The translations under genes were made by a program, and so were the position numbers. A stretch of DNA of 64,000 nucleotides from Dioscorea cayenensis subsp. rotundata (Eukaryota; Streptophyta; Magnoliopsida; Dioscoreales; Dioscoreaceae): assembly GCF_009730915.1 (NCBI RefSeq), contig NC_052488.1:20640305-20704304 (forward strand). The letters run 5' to 3'. This document shows positions 13,311 to 25,112 of the stretch, one piece after another (positions within the stretch are counted from its first letter, which is position 1; each line of letters begins with the position of its first letter). The notes under the pieces are model-generated. The model saw only the letters and a list, made by a program, of their open reading frames with translations, ran no database searches and was not told the origin of the DNA.

Positions 13311-13836
13311 TCGAAGAACACTTGGCTTGTATATCTTAATGTAAATTTTGTTTGTTTTGAATTGTAAAGCGAGTTTAAATTCCATTCGGTTTATATCCTC
13401 ATTGTTTAATTTCCACGCTTGCGACAAGTGTATTACATTTCCACTTTCTATCAGTATAAATATAGTATATGTCGTCTTTAAACATCGCGTTTAAAATATT
13501 TCAAATTACTGATCATGCCGCTTTAAAATACTTTCACTTTTCTCTCTGCTTTAAATGAATGCACTCTATCGCTTTAACTCAACACGGAAATGGCCCATCA
13601 ATACCGCAATCAATTCATTGCTGTTTCTGACAAAGAACACGTACTGTGTATATCTCAATGTAAATTTTGTTTGTTTTCAGTGCAGAAGGCGAGAGTTAAA
13701 TTTCATTGCGTCGTTTCATTGTTTAATTTACGTCAGAAGTTGTGTGTACATCGTTTCATTGTTTAAATATACCATATATCGCTTTAAACATCGGTTGAAA
13801 TATTTCAAATTACTGACAGTATCCGCTTTAAAATAA
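13311..13836. repeat. Tandem duplication, about 318-bp spacing, inside the MULE
   Basis: Two related segments begin near 13311 and 13629. Each has agaacac, then tatatct(t/c)aatgtaaatt, ttgtttgtttt, an internal gtttaa-rich part, and aatatttcaaattactga followed by gctttaaaat. They are clearly homologous but diverged. Confidence 0.65.
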
Positions 13837-14659
13837 CAATGTCTTCGTGCAAATACATTCAATTCGCATTATACACACACAATGCTTTCACATGCGCCGG
13901 TTTATACTTGATGCCTAGCTCGCGACGAGCCCATCACGAAGATCGCCGATCAAGCGTACCGATCCCTCGGCAGCCGTACGCATAGCAACTCATCGCGGAC
14001 ATCAAACGCCATCGACTCGATCCTCTTTACGCAGTGCCGCCCGGTACGCTTCTGAGTCCGCGGTCGCATGTAAGCGAAGCTCACGATTTCACGTCACGAG
14101 AGCAGCATGTCGTCGTCGCATGGGGACATAGCTTCCTCGACGCCGCCTGTAATCGCTATCGATTTTATGAAGCACCGCCTCCATAAATCGACGTCCTGCG
14201 CGCGTGGCCGCGCATTATTCGCCGCGCACAGTACGTTCGCGAGGGATACCATATAAACTCGCCACCTTCCCCGGACACACGTAACAAGTTCTCGATGGCG
14301 AGGATCCACCGAGTTCATTTGTAGATCGTCGATCGCCCGTAACGATCATCGCACACGACGACCAACACGAAGTGATTTCGGGCCGCTCGACAACGATTCT
14401 CCTTAACCCGAATGTAATGCTACGGGCATAAGTAGGTCTCTCCCATTTCCGTCGCTCGCTCACGCCGATTCACGTAACATGCGCATCAACTCGAACACAA
14501 CGCAAATAAGGTTAAACAAAGACACAAAGGATGGTTAAATAGTTACGTCAACATGTTTAAACATTATTATCGTAATTAAATAAAGCTAAAGGTATTAATA
14601 TTTAAAGTCGAGGAAAAGTGTAATTCAAACAAAGATCGAGACGTTTAAAGGGTAATACT

Positions 14660-15480
14660 AAATGTTTAAGTGTAAATCAGCAACATTCATACGAGTACCT
14701 TATGGAGTCGACAGCCATTTTCGCTGCACTGTAAATGGCGAAAGCTTCCTTGATCCAAGCATTGAAACGACTCGCGGCGTGAATCACATCTCACAGCGAT
14801 CACCTCCGAGCGGAGCACAGACCAACGTGCTGCCATGCGGATCGATTAATCAGCGTGATACGAGCTTGGTGATATAGCTCGTGAGCTCATTCCGCGGTAT
14901 CATCGAAATCTTTAGCGGCGTGATGCCCACGCCAATCGCGGAAAGCGTATAGACCAGACCTCACTCCTCGACGCTTCTTCCCAAGTCGACATCGCTTTCA
15001 TAAATTGGCCTCCAAATGTCGAAGACCCCGACGCACGTGGCGCAAGAAGGGAAGACTCGACATCAAGGGCGCCACAGGCCCCTGGACTGCCTTGACCCGA
15101 CCGAAGGTACCATTATCTGCATGATACCACCGCGCATTAGGCAGCGCCCAACCTAGATACGAACCAAGTCCAATCGGCATCGGTCTCGCTGTCGACTATA
15201 CCGAAGGCGGCGTGGACCATTATACCATCTTTCCCTCGCGACCGGTGGTGTACCCATCGATATTTTTCAAGGAGGTGGGTACCATCGAGAAGCAGTACCG
15301 CAAGCTCTCTTGAAAGATCCCACAAATACCTTATGAAAGAAAGAACGCGTTTAAAGCGATCACAGTCTCTCTCCACGCGCATGCAGCTTTGCGAGGTTGT
15401 CTGACCACTTCATCCACATACCAAACAAGCATCATATTTGGAGATGTCATCAGCAGAGGACCACCGGGCATGCTCTCCCA
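14660..15480 (-). pseudogene. MULE (MuDR/MURA-type) transposase, degenerate
   Basis: Read on the minus strand from high to low coordinates. YVDEVVRQ (near 15420) precedes RVERDCDRFKRV (near 15370). The MULE catalytic-core signature LLLDGTHLLEKYR (about 15285) then leads to AAFGIVDSETDADWTWF (near 15190), with GLRHLEANL (about 15020) and RFNAWIKEA followed by KMAVDSIRY (about 14710-14770). This is the order of the MULE transposase domain: first catalytic D in DGTHL, an acidic residue in the SETDADW region, then the NAWIKEA block. Frames change several times and stops intervene, so the copy is dead. N-terminal DNA-binding and C-terminal zinc-knuckle parts were not recognisable. Strand and family are well supported; ends are approximate. 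Confidence 0.85.
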
Positions 15481-18400
15481 ACCAAGCACAGCTTGTATGG
15501 TATGTGGACACCATGTTCCCAACATGTCCTTCTGATGTCGATGGCCTTATACGAGGAGGTCGGTCCTGAGCTTCACGAATCACTCGTCTTGCTAACCCAT
15601 CGATCGGCTTTCGGATGTGGACTAACCTGCCACCACCGCAAAGTGTGTAGACAGGGTTGATTGTCTTGATTAAGTATTTTGTTATACTCTTTTGATGCAT
15701 GAAAGCGCGCGCGACAACCGTGGGCGTGCATTCCCGTCCACCCGATGTTTTCGTTCTTTACTGAATTTGAAGTCAAAATTCCTTTTGATTGCATGTATTT
15801 GAAAGTATATCCAGAAATCGTGACGACCAGTCAAAATGTTGACCAATATCCAGCGACAACACTTGAATGATCGCTGAGGAGAGGAAGACATCCACCGCTG
15901 GCAGTCCACCATGGGATGAATGGGAGCACTCACGAGCTGCCATTCCACCTCACCGCGATCGAATGAAAAGATCGATACGTTAAGCGGAGAATATAATGTT
16001 TAAGCGATAATGACAATAGTTAAGCGTTAAATTAAAATACTTAAACAATTAACTAATAACGTAAAAGGACTAGTCAATGATATGTTGAACTGATGCGGAC
16101 ATGATTTAAACAATAATGACCCCAGAGACAAGCGAAATAATTAAAAGAGAAAAGGAACTTCTGACAGAGTCAAAACCTCGCTTTTCATTAGGATTCGCAA
16201 TGGCACATTTTACATCTCGACGACAAAGATCAACTCTGACATTTTGAAGATGGAGTGGGCGTGACAGCATCGATGGAAATCGACATCGTTTTTCTATTGG
16301 GACAAGACAGTTTTTATATCCATCCGGTGTGATGAACTTAACTCGACAGAGAGAAACTCGAGACCCATCGCCACATATCATCTAACAATTCCCAAGAGAG
16401 TACGAGCTGTGAACATTAGCACTCTTCCTCACAGTGAATCTAGCATACCACAAAAACTCTCCATAATATATCGTTCGAGAAACCAAATCGTACTAAACCA
16501 AAAGTGAGATGAAGAACAAAAGCGAAGGCGGCGAAGAAGAAGTAGAAGATGTAAAAGTCTGACGAATCTGATCAGAGCGCAAACAAAAGTGCATTGTATG
16601 CGTAGAGGTTAGATTAGGCGTGATGTGATTGAGTATTTTTCCCTCCATCGGCAAGGGGAAATATATGTCGATTATCGCGAGGAAGACATATTGTCATCGT
16701 TCGAATGAAGTTCTCGACTCAACATGAGTCCTGCAGTAAAGCGTCGAGCTTTTTATGTTTAAGCGGATACATATAGTGTTTAAAATAACGGTTAAGCTGT
16801 TTAACTAAAGTCTATATCATATAAATAATATGTTATTGTTTAAATTGAATGCTTTACTTTTCAGACAACGTTCTTAGATGGGTATCCAGGTCACTGTTTA
16901 AACATATTTACGTATTTTCTTAAAACACCGTTGTCTATTGTTTAAAGAGTCTTTGAGTATTGTTTAACTTTTTCTATTGTTTACTGATAGCGTCTTTTTG
17001 TTTCGCATTGTTTTTACTAGGTCTCTGTTTAAATTTGAAGTTCACGATCAAACATCTGATTGTTTCGCTTTTATTTATAAAAGATTTACAACATTTACAA
17101 CATTTACAAAGATTTACAACATTTACAACATGCAAAGAATTCTGACATTGACAGCATTTACACGTCCCGCAGGACTTTGACACTCACGACTCGGCCTCGA
17201 TATACCGAAACAGTGTATGCAATGACGTTCCAATGCTCGCAGATTTGCATAGACAATAGTGCATCGACTTGAACTGCAAAAGCGTACTAACATTAAAAAG
17301 GTTAAACGCGCACATTCATGAAAAGCACTATTAATCGATGCTGTAGGACTTAAAGCGAGCGATCCACGATGAGTTAAACACGAGCGTATGATTGTAATAC
17401 CCGGCGTCCTTTCTTAAAGCGTTAACGAAAGTCTCAAGAGTGAAGTACATGTCAATCCCGTCTTAAAGGATGTTTTCATGATCTCCCTCCTCTGAGAGAT
17501 CCTCCGCAGTCCCGCGATATGTGAAAAACTTTCTTTTCATACCCAGTCGAAATGCTCTCTTAATTGCTTTCCGTCGTCCACGCATTTGGAGAATCCCTCG
17601 CGTTCGCGATTATGAGGAGGACTTGACGGGCGAAAGAATAGTTTAACTAGTCGATGATTACGGCTGGTGATTCTCAAGATAAGGGAAGAAGGCTCACGAG
17701 AGCATCCTTTCGGATCAGATGGTTGTCCGTGGGAAGAGGAGGAAGAGGGGAGGAGGAGGAGGAGGAGGAGGATGATGAGGGCTGCGAGTGGTTGTCCATG
17801 GGGAGGGTTCTTCACGGTTATTTATGGTGTGAAGTCACTGCGAGCGGTGACTCTTCAGTATCCAAGAGAAAAAGTTAAGCGGCAGGTGGCCGACATTGGT
17901 ACGTGAGAACGAGCAGGTTGTTCGGAAATTTATATTACTGCGTGCGTAGAATTAATCCGTCATTAATTCTTCACGTGCGGATACCATCTTCTTGCCACGC
18001 CCGCGTGCCAGCGTGCCAACGATTCGAGATCGAGCGAAAAAGATCAGCGTTTCTGCTCTGAGACTTTGAGAATTTACACGTTTATGAATAGTTATACATG
18101 TAAAGATAATGTTAATCGGAGATGGGGAAGTATTAAGCGGATATGTACAGATTATTAAAGCGTATTAGTAAAATATTTAAAGCGGATAATAGCGAAATAG
18201 TTAAACATTATTTAAAAATATACAAATAGATAACCATAAGCGAGAAGAACTTTACTAAACTGAAATGAACGTCAATAAGTAATTCGTTCTTCTACGTCGT
18301 AATACAACTTCTGACAACTGTAAGCGAGAGGACCAGTATGGCGCTGCTCTCTGACCGATAAAATCACTCATTCTAGTTCATGAAGATGCAGTCTGACAGC

Positions 18401-18768
18401 CCAATCCGATGGAAAGTCAATTTTCATTTTACGTCAGAAAGCCAGATTTATATATTTTGGGTATGATAATGAGGAGAATAACAAGATGTAATGTAACTCC
18501 TGCGTTGTATACATCGAAAGCCAAAGCGGAAAGCCATGAGGTTGAACAGTGATGTGATTTGCGCTTTTCCTTTTCCCACCATTTCGGGGCCAGAAAATGG
18601 GATTTCCGCAACATGGACCCATTTGAGTGAGCGGTGAGGGGTAAAAGGGAAGTTAAACACTATGACGGAAGAAATTTGTCAGTGGTGTGTAAAAAAGTAG
18701 GGAGGGGTGGGAAGTTTTGAAAGATTACGAGGGGTGAGCAGTGTAATTTTTCCCCATAATTAAGCCAT

Positions 18769-19257
18769 GCTCTCTCTAAACATAAATATAAAAATTAAAT
18801 AAAATTTAAAAACATAGTAGCTCTACTCAACTGAATGATTTCGAATATACTGATCTATTCTAACACTTTTAAAGATTCATTGGTATAAATATATATAGAT
18901 ACTACATTTAACCATTAGCTATAGATAAGTATAAGTATAAAGTAGTAGTTATACCAATGGAACAATATCTGTAAGTAAATGTCATATTTATTCTGACAAA
19001 TTGAATGTTGCTCTACTAAACATAAATATAAAAATTAAATAAAATTTAAAACATATAGCTCTACCAAGCTGAATGATTTCAGTCACTCAAATGTCTGAAG
19101 TCTATTCTAACACTTTTAAAAGATTCAGTTTCAGTATAAATAATATATACTACTACATTTAACCATTTGCTATAGATAAGTATAAGTATAAAAGTAGTAG
19201 TTATACCAATGGAACAATATCCTGTAAGTAAATGTCGTATTTATTACGACAAATTGA
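18769..19257. repeat. 240-bp tandem duplication
   Basis: The word cataaatataaaaattaaat recurs at 18781 and 19021, a 240-bp period. Both units also contain gctatagataagtataagta and ttataccaatggaacaatat. The array sits between the Mutator-type terminus at 18755 and the RING-H2 gene and may overlap that gene's promoter. Confidence 0.85.
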
Positions 19258-19516
19258 ATGTTTTCGTTGGTATAGATAATCTATAGCTACTAATTTGATC
19301 TGTTCATATAGATAAAAATCTACCTATACCATGATTAAAAATCACGTCATTAAATATCTTATATATAGTGACGATTTTTAAAAGTATCGTCGAGTAGAAA
19401 CCCGATCTAAATCTGAATTTAACTATTACTTATTGAAAAGCGTCGATATATAGCGAATGTAGTGTGAACTCTCTAATTACTACTGCCTGCTACATCAAGC
19501 ATGGAATACGCTATTT

Positions 19517-20005
19517 ATGTCCTCTTATTCTTACCCTTTTTGCCCGTTTTTCTTCTGTGTATTTATTCTTTTATGTGCTGATCACATCAGCGGATGGCAG
19601 GTGGAGGAAAACTCCGGCGAGCCGTTAATAAGTCCAGACTTACACAACCTTGATGACTGTAATAATCAAGTAGCCAATATTCCCCTTATCATCTACAATA
19701 AATCCTCTTGTTTTTCTTCTTCTAATATTGCTACTGCTGCTGCTACCAATGGTGTGGCAATTGTGGATAATAATGATGAAGGTGTAGAGACTCAAACCAT
19801 TAATGCAAATAATAATTCCAAATCGGAATGTGTGATTTGTTTGGAAGAGTTTAAAGAAGGAGAGACCCTAAGGAGTTTGCCGATGTGTAAACATATTTTT
19901 CATCGAGAGTGCATCGATCAGTGGTTTGTCAAAATGTCTTCATTTTGCCCTGTTTGTAGAATTCGTGTGATTTTTCGCCCCACTGAACCTCGCAGTTTTA
20001 GTTGA
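19517..20005 (+). CDS. RING-H2 finger protein (ATL-like E3 ubiquitin ligase)
   Basis: Intact intronless ORF of 162 aa. A hydrophobic N-terminus (about residues 7-21, FCPFFFCVFILLC) could be a membrane anchor or signal peptide, as in ATL-type proteins. The C-terminal RING-H2 ligands are C105, C108, C124, H126, H129, C132, C144 and C147, with ECVICLEEF at the start and FCPVC at the end. Such domains recruit an E2 enzyme for substrate ubiquitination. The C132-C144 spacing is 11 residues, one more than the usual 10 of ATL proteins. An overlapping upstream ATG at 19501 opens another frame (MEYAIYVLLFLPFLPVFLL) that is also strongly hydrophobic but stops at once, so the real N-terminus may have been frameshifted. 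Intronless genes are typical of ATLs. The substrate is unknown. Confidence 0.85.
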   Translation: MSSYSYPFCPFFFCVFILLCADHISGWQVEENSGEPLISPDLHNLDDCNNQVANIPLIIYNKSSCFSSSNIATAAATNGVAIVDNNDEGVETQTINANNNSKSECVICLEEFKEGETLRSLPMCKHIFHRECIDQWFVKMSSFCPVCRIRVIFRPTEPRSFS

Positions 20006-20169
20006 GTCAATATTATTAGTTTCTAAGGATTTTTAATGTTGAAATTGAGAGTTGGTATTTTATTTTTTTCGAAATTAGATGTCAAAGATTTAAAACTTTC
20101 AATTTGTGATTCAGTTATAGTTATTTTTTTTTTTAATTAGAGTTGATATCATGATTTCATGGACATACC

Positions 20170-20212
<43 letters not shown>

Positions 20213-22249
20213 CTTGTTTGTGTTTATTTTATGTTAATGATTTACAGATTTTTTTTTAATGTATTTAATGTTTTTTATTTATTCTGAAATAAATTGCAAA
20301 TTGTATTTCTCTCAAGTGAATTCGTAGTTGGATTAATTTCTAAAACAATGTTTTATTTTCAAGATTAATATAAATAATTAAGGGGTCGTTTGGCATGGTT
20401 TCTATCATTTTGTTCTTATTTTGTGTCAATTTTTAAAAACAAAATCATGTTTGAGGGCATTATTTGAAGCGAAATACAAAAATACATTTAGTTAGTACAA
20501 AATTATTATAATATTTATTATTATTTTTTCTAAATTAATATTTTTATATATTTTTCATAAATTTTATTTTTTTCATATTAGTTTACTTGATTTTTATTAT
20601 TAAATAAAAATTTGAATTTAAAAAAATGATAAAAAAAGGCCATAATTTTGTGCTAATTAACAAGTTTGAGACTATAATAAAATCTTAAATTGGACTCATC
20701 AAATTTAAAAAAAAAAGAGAGGGGGCTACGGAGACATTGTCATAAATCAAGTAATAAAATCAATAGCTTAAACAGTAGATTTTTTACAAATATTTTTCGA
20801 TATATGTATATGTATATTATATGTTAGATATTAGTTTATAAAAAACAAGGGTCAAATAATATTTTTGACAAATATTTTTTTTGACAAATACTTTCAAAAA
20901 ATATAATTTTTTATATTGCATAAAATAATTTGTAAAATATTTCAAGAAAAATAATGTATTTTTATTAATATTTTTCTTAAAAATATTATTGATTTAGACT
21001 ATTGGTATTAATTTTTAAAAAAATATTTAAAAAAATAAAAAAACAAAAAGGGAGAGGGGGAGGCAGAAGAGGAGTGGTTTAACAGAGGGACGAAAGGTTT
21101 TGAAAACGCTTTCAAAATTGTTGAAAATATAAAAATATTGTTTTTTTTTTCGGAACTTTAGTTTATATAGAATTTTTCTAATTTTATTATGATTGTGACA
21201 TATGAAGATAATTATAGAAAAGGGAGATAACCTTAAAAAATTTAAATTCGGATAAATATAAATAATTAAAACAAACCAGGTTAGAAAAGATTGGATTTAA
21301 AAATAATAATAATAAATAAAAAAACAGAGGTAAATCCTTGAAAAATCTCCTAATATCGGATTTTAAAAAATGATGATTAATCCGATATAAAAGTATATCG
21401 GATTTTAAATTAAAAAGTAATAATAATATTGACGCAGCGGGATAAGGTCAAAGACCTGTCTAAAAATGCCCAGGAATTTAGATGAAAACAAAGAACAACT
21501 ATATTTTATTTCATTCAAAATGCTCCTTTATAGCCCGAAGTCGACCAACAAGAAAAACCCTAAAAACATAAAAATTGAAACAAATTGAAAATTTTCCAAA
21601 AATACAATCAACACCATAGAATTAAAAATCAAAACCAAACAAACAGATTACCAAAAACGGCACCTCAATGAGAGATTTATAACCCTTAATGGGAAATCTT
21701 TAGATAAACTTCAAAATTGCCGAGGCTCAAATGGAATTTGGCCCGTATCATGTATATATATATATATATATATATATCTCGAGATATATATATATATATA
21801 TATATATCGAGATATATTATTATATAGTAAATAAATCCGAAAATATAAAAAAAAATAATAATAAAAATCCGAAAAAAAATAAAAAAAGAAAAAGTCTCTC
21901 GTGAAAATATATATAAAAAATAAGTTGATAAAAAAATGGATAATGATATTTATATTCAAATTATTCTGGGCTTTGGGAACAAATAAAAACAAACGAAACA
22001 ACACGAACGAACGAGGAAATCATATCAAAACAAAGAAAAAAACAAAGATATAAAGACAAAAAAAAAAATTGAAAGATACCAAGGGAGGGACGAAGAGAAG
22101 AGAGATAGTAAAGATAAAAAAAAAGACAGACTTACAAAAGAACGGAGTGATACTCTTGATCAAGCGAGAGGAGAAAGAAGTGAACGAGGTATGATGTTTA
22201 AAAAGCATGGGATTAATATGCATGGATGCATGTTTAGCAGATCCGAGTC

Positions 22250-22306
<57 letters not shown>

Positions 22307-22689
22307 GTTCTCAAATCCTTTGCCAACTCATGGGCGCATTGAATGCCTTCTGTTTGTGCACAGGAATCAGGACTTATTGATAGGGCGGCTGAAGGTAAAA
22401 TGTAAAAAAAAAATTCATTCATCGTAACAATTGAATTAGTAAAGTTTAGTTAATTGATTAAATCAAATTAGTCAGAAAAATTGTTTGATGGTATATATAT
22501 ACACAGAGATTATTGTAAACTGATATGTGTTTTCCATTATAGCTTATCTAATAATATATAGAAATATAAGATTGCAATAAATAATTATTGTAAATTGATA
22601 TGTGTTTTCCATTATAGCTTATTATTTATGTTTTGTTTTGTTTTTTTTTTAATAAATAAAAATAAAAATCATGATGTGAAAATTGTACT
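20006..22689. other. AT-rich intergenic region with TA microsatellites
   Basis: No supported gene. Contains (TA)n at about 20177-20208, a palindromic TA tract centred on ctcgag (21752-21813), (TA)n at about 22250-22305, and a short tandem copy of tgatatgtgttttccattat at about 22519 and 22598. A block starting ggggtcgtttggcatgg near 20391 looks like a MITE terminus, but no partner was found. Confidence 0.5.
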
Positions 22690-23033
22690 AAAAATTAACA
22701 CCTCAAAGAGAGATCTCTCAACAACAGAAGCAACAGCTCAAGTGGTATCCATTGTCTTCACTGAATACCCTCCAACCTTCACTTGCGAAAATGCAAGACA
22801 AGAGAATGAAAATAATTCCTCAAGTTAAGTTCTCATCTAAAAAGTGACATCTCTTTCTTGTTTGAAGAAAACACAAAGAAAAAGAAAGAAAAAAGGTAAA
22901 AAAAGCCTTTGAAATTCTGAAATAATCCAAAAAAAATCAATTTATTTGAATAATTACCTTCTATGTTATATATATTAATATATATGAGATATCCAAATGA
23001 TAATTAATTAAGTAGATTAATTAATTGATGAAC

Positions 23034-23168
23034 CTTTGTGAAGTATTTGCAACCCTTCTCTCCATCAGTAACAAGAAGAAGCTTAAGACCTTCATACCAG
23101 AGTGAAAGAACCACATCCTCATTGTAAGGATCTCCTTGTGTTAAGAAAGCAACCTCATCATCACTCAC
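23034..23168 (-). other. Preserved fructokinase exon
   Basis: Exactly 45 codons, open, phase 0 at both ends, bounded by a gatcag acceptor and a gt donor on the minus strand. It encodes the fructokinase segment from [10 protein letters not shown] to GCKYFTK. It is the best-conserved part of the surrounding pseudogene. Confidence 0.75.
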
Positions 23169-23245
23169 CTGATCAATTTCAAAACAACACTATTAATATA
23201 AATATATCAAACAAGTGATATCTATCTATAAACGTTGATCATGAT

Positions 23246-23248
<3 letters not shown>

Positions 23249-23302
<54 letters not shown>
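23249..23302. repeat. (TA)n microsatellite
   Basis: About 27 TA units between two fructokinase-derived exons. Confidence 0.95.
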
Positions 23303-23304
<2 letters not shown>

Positions 23305-23744
23305 TCATGATGCTTCATGAAATCAGCATGTTTCCAAATACTCATGATGCCTTCATGGGCAGCCTGTTCATTAGATCATAAGAGAGAAGAGCTCGGCATC
23401 CCTGGCGGTTGATCAGCATGGCTCCGTGATTAAACTGATAGAAGTGGAGCCTAGAAATGGAGGGGCTGGAAGGGATGAAGGGGCCACTGGTTCCGCATGC
23501 CGGATAAAGAGATCGCCGGAGCTGGGGGCTGAAGCCCCGCTAGCCCTCCTTGGTTCCATCCTTGTTTGTGCATGTATGCCTATAACATGATCATGGTTCT
23601 TTATATACATGTATGCTTTTTATATGATCATTGTTCTTTACATATTGTAAAAAAAAGAAAAGAAAAGAAAAGATAATGCATATATAGTACCATGCGTTCA
23701 TATGAGCATGTCTCTTTTGATTTCTCTCTCTATCCTCTCATCAC

Positions 23745-23799
23745 CCTCAAACACATGAATCCTATAGCCATGGTGTTTATTTTCCTGTGGATATTCATG

Positions 23800-23874
<75 letters not shown>

Positions 23875-25112
23875 GTGACACGGTCCACGTCTCGCATGCA
23901 ATAGTTGAGCCATTGTCTTATAGTGTTTATTAGCAACGATTAAAGAATGCCAATGCTATGCTGTCAAATATGAAGAAAAAAAAATACTAGGAGAATTATA
24001 GAATGTGAAAAGTGAAATGTTGGAGGACTTAAATTGTAGAGAGATATAAAGAGTTGAAATTTTTTTGGACTTATTTGCAAAAATTAGCACAAAAAAATGC
24101 AAAAAAATGTGAAATCTTGGATTTATTAGGAAAAATTATAAAAAAAGAAGTGAGAAAAAGGTTGAATTTTGGGGTTTATTTACAAATTTTGATGAAATGT
24201 AAAAAAACAAAGTTAAAGGATCTAGCTGCATAAATCCTTAATTGCGTAGGAATTCAAAGGGGTAATATGTAAAAATGTCACGAGAGGGGTTAAAATGCAA
24301 AAAATAGAAAAAAAAATGAAATTCTAGTGAAAATCGAGTGTATTATTGTAAATTTGCAGACCCACTTTCATAAACTCATAAGTCCAATGTAGTGGTAGAG
24401 AGCTTTCTTCGAGAGTTTCCTCATTATCTTTTAAGATTCTCTTGAGTGAGTAGAAAAATTATTTTGAAGACCAAAAATCTCATACTGAACTCCAATGTAG
24501 TAGTAGTAGTAGAGTTCTCATTGTAGAGTTTCCTCATTATCTCTTGAAACTTTCTTGAGTGAGTGGAAAATTATTTTAAAAACCACAAGTCTCATGCTGA
24601 GTTGAATGTAGTGGTAGAAAGCTCTCATTATTGAGTTTTCTCATTATCTTAAGACTCTGAGTGGAAAATATGTTGAAGACCACAAATTCATGCTTGAGTC
24701 CAATGTAATGGTAAAGAGCTTTCTTCAAGAGTTTTCTCATAATCTCTTGGGACTATCTTGAGTAAGTGAAAAAATATTTTGAAGACCACAATCTCATGTT
24801 GTGGTCCAATGTAATGGTAGAAAGTTCTTTTCGAGAGCTTCCTCATTATCTCTCGAAACTCTCTTGAGTGAGTGGAAAATTATTTTGAAAACCACAAGTC
24901 TCATACTGAGTCCAATGTAGTAGTAGAGAGCTCTAGAGTTTCGTCATTATTTTTAAAACTCTCTTAAGTGAGTGGAAAATAATATGAAGACCACAAGTCT
25001 CATACTGAGTCAAATGTCGTGCTAGATAGCTCTTTTCAAGAGTTTTCTCATTACCTCTTCAGTCTCTCTTGAGTGAGTGGAAAATATATTGAAGACCATC
25101 AACTCATGTTGA
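23745..25112. repeat. Direct repeat copy 1: unique part plus 107-bp satellite array
   Basis: 23745-24360 matches 26602-27190 in order and orientation (shared words include gtctcgcatgcaatag, gatctagctgcataaatcct, tcaaaggggtaatatg). A (TA)n insertion of about 33 units lies at 23805-23871 in this copy. From about 24361 to 25112 it continues as degenerate units of about 107 bp. Typical words are ccaatgtagtggtagagagc, agtttcctcattatctc, tcttgagtgagtggaaaat and gaagaccacaagtctcatgc. Both copies end at nearly the same phrase, gaccatcaactcatgttgag. No coding content seen. Confidence 0.8.

Larger units (their letters stand above)
11706..18755 (-). mobile_element. Large degenerate Mutator-like element (left end in gap)
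   Basis: This 7-kb block differs sharply from its flanks: it is rich in CpG and poor in long A/T runs. Its right edge, read on the minus strand, begins ggggaaaaattacactgctc, a pattern typical of plant Mutator-like termini. The adjoining 9 bp, ataattaag (18756-18764), could be one target-site copy. A minus-strand MULE transposase relic lies at about 14660-15480. Clusters of tttaaa/gtttaa/ttaagcg motifs recur at about 12240-12370, 13310-13840, 14510-14670, 15965-16090, 16735-17060 and 18060-18230. The rest (11706-14600, 16400-18700) has no recognisable genes. The partner terminus is not visible because of the gap. Confidence 0.65.
22690..23465 (-). pseudogene. Fructokinase (pfkB family) pseudogene
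   Basis: Fructokinases phosphorylate fructose with ATP in the cytosol or plastid. On the minus strand GSTSISLITEPC (about 23420-23455) is followed by a stop, then ALLSYDL (about 23375) and GIMSIWKHADFMK (about 23313-23352). A TA-rich intron-like stretch precedes a perfectly open 45-codon exon at 23034-23168, [20 protein letters not shown] through [13 protein letters not shown], with a plausible gatcag acceptor before it. Next comes VKVGGYSVKTMDTT (about 22745-22785), where the family's GAGD catalytic loop should follow; here a stop replaces the Gly and GAGD is lost. Order and orientation match a plant fructokinase. The N-terminal half is missing. The well-kept exon suggests recent decay. Confidence 0.8.

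Noticed and set aside
17537-17906. Glu/Arg- or Pro/Leu-rich frames on both strands
   Set aside because: They translate a (GGA)n-rich tract inside the MULE block and show no family motif.
22191-22427. Frames with long IYIYIY runs (also 23692-23936, 21711-22004)
   Set aside because: Translation of TA microsatellites, not proteins.
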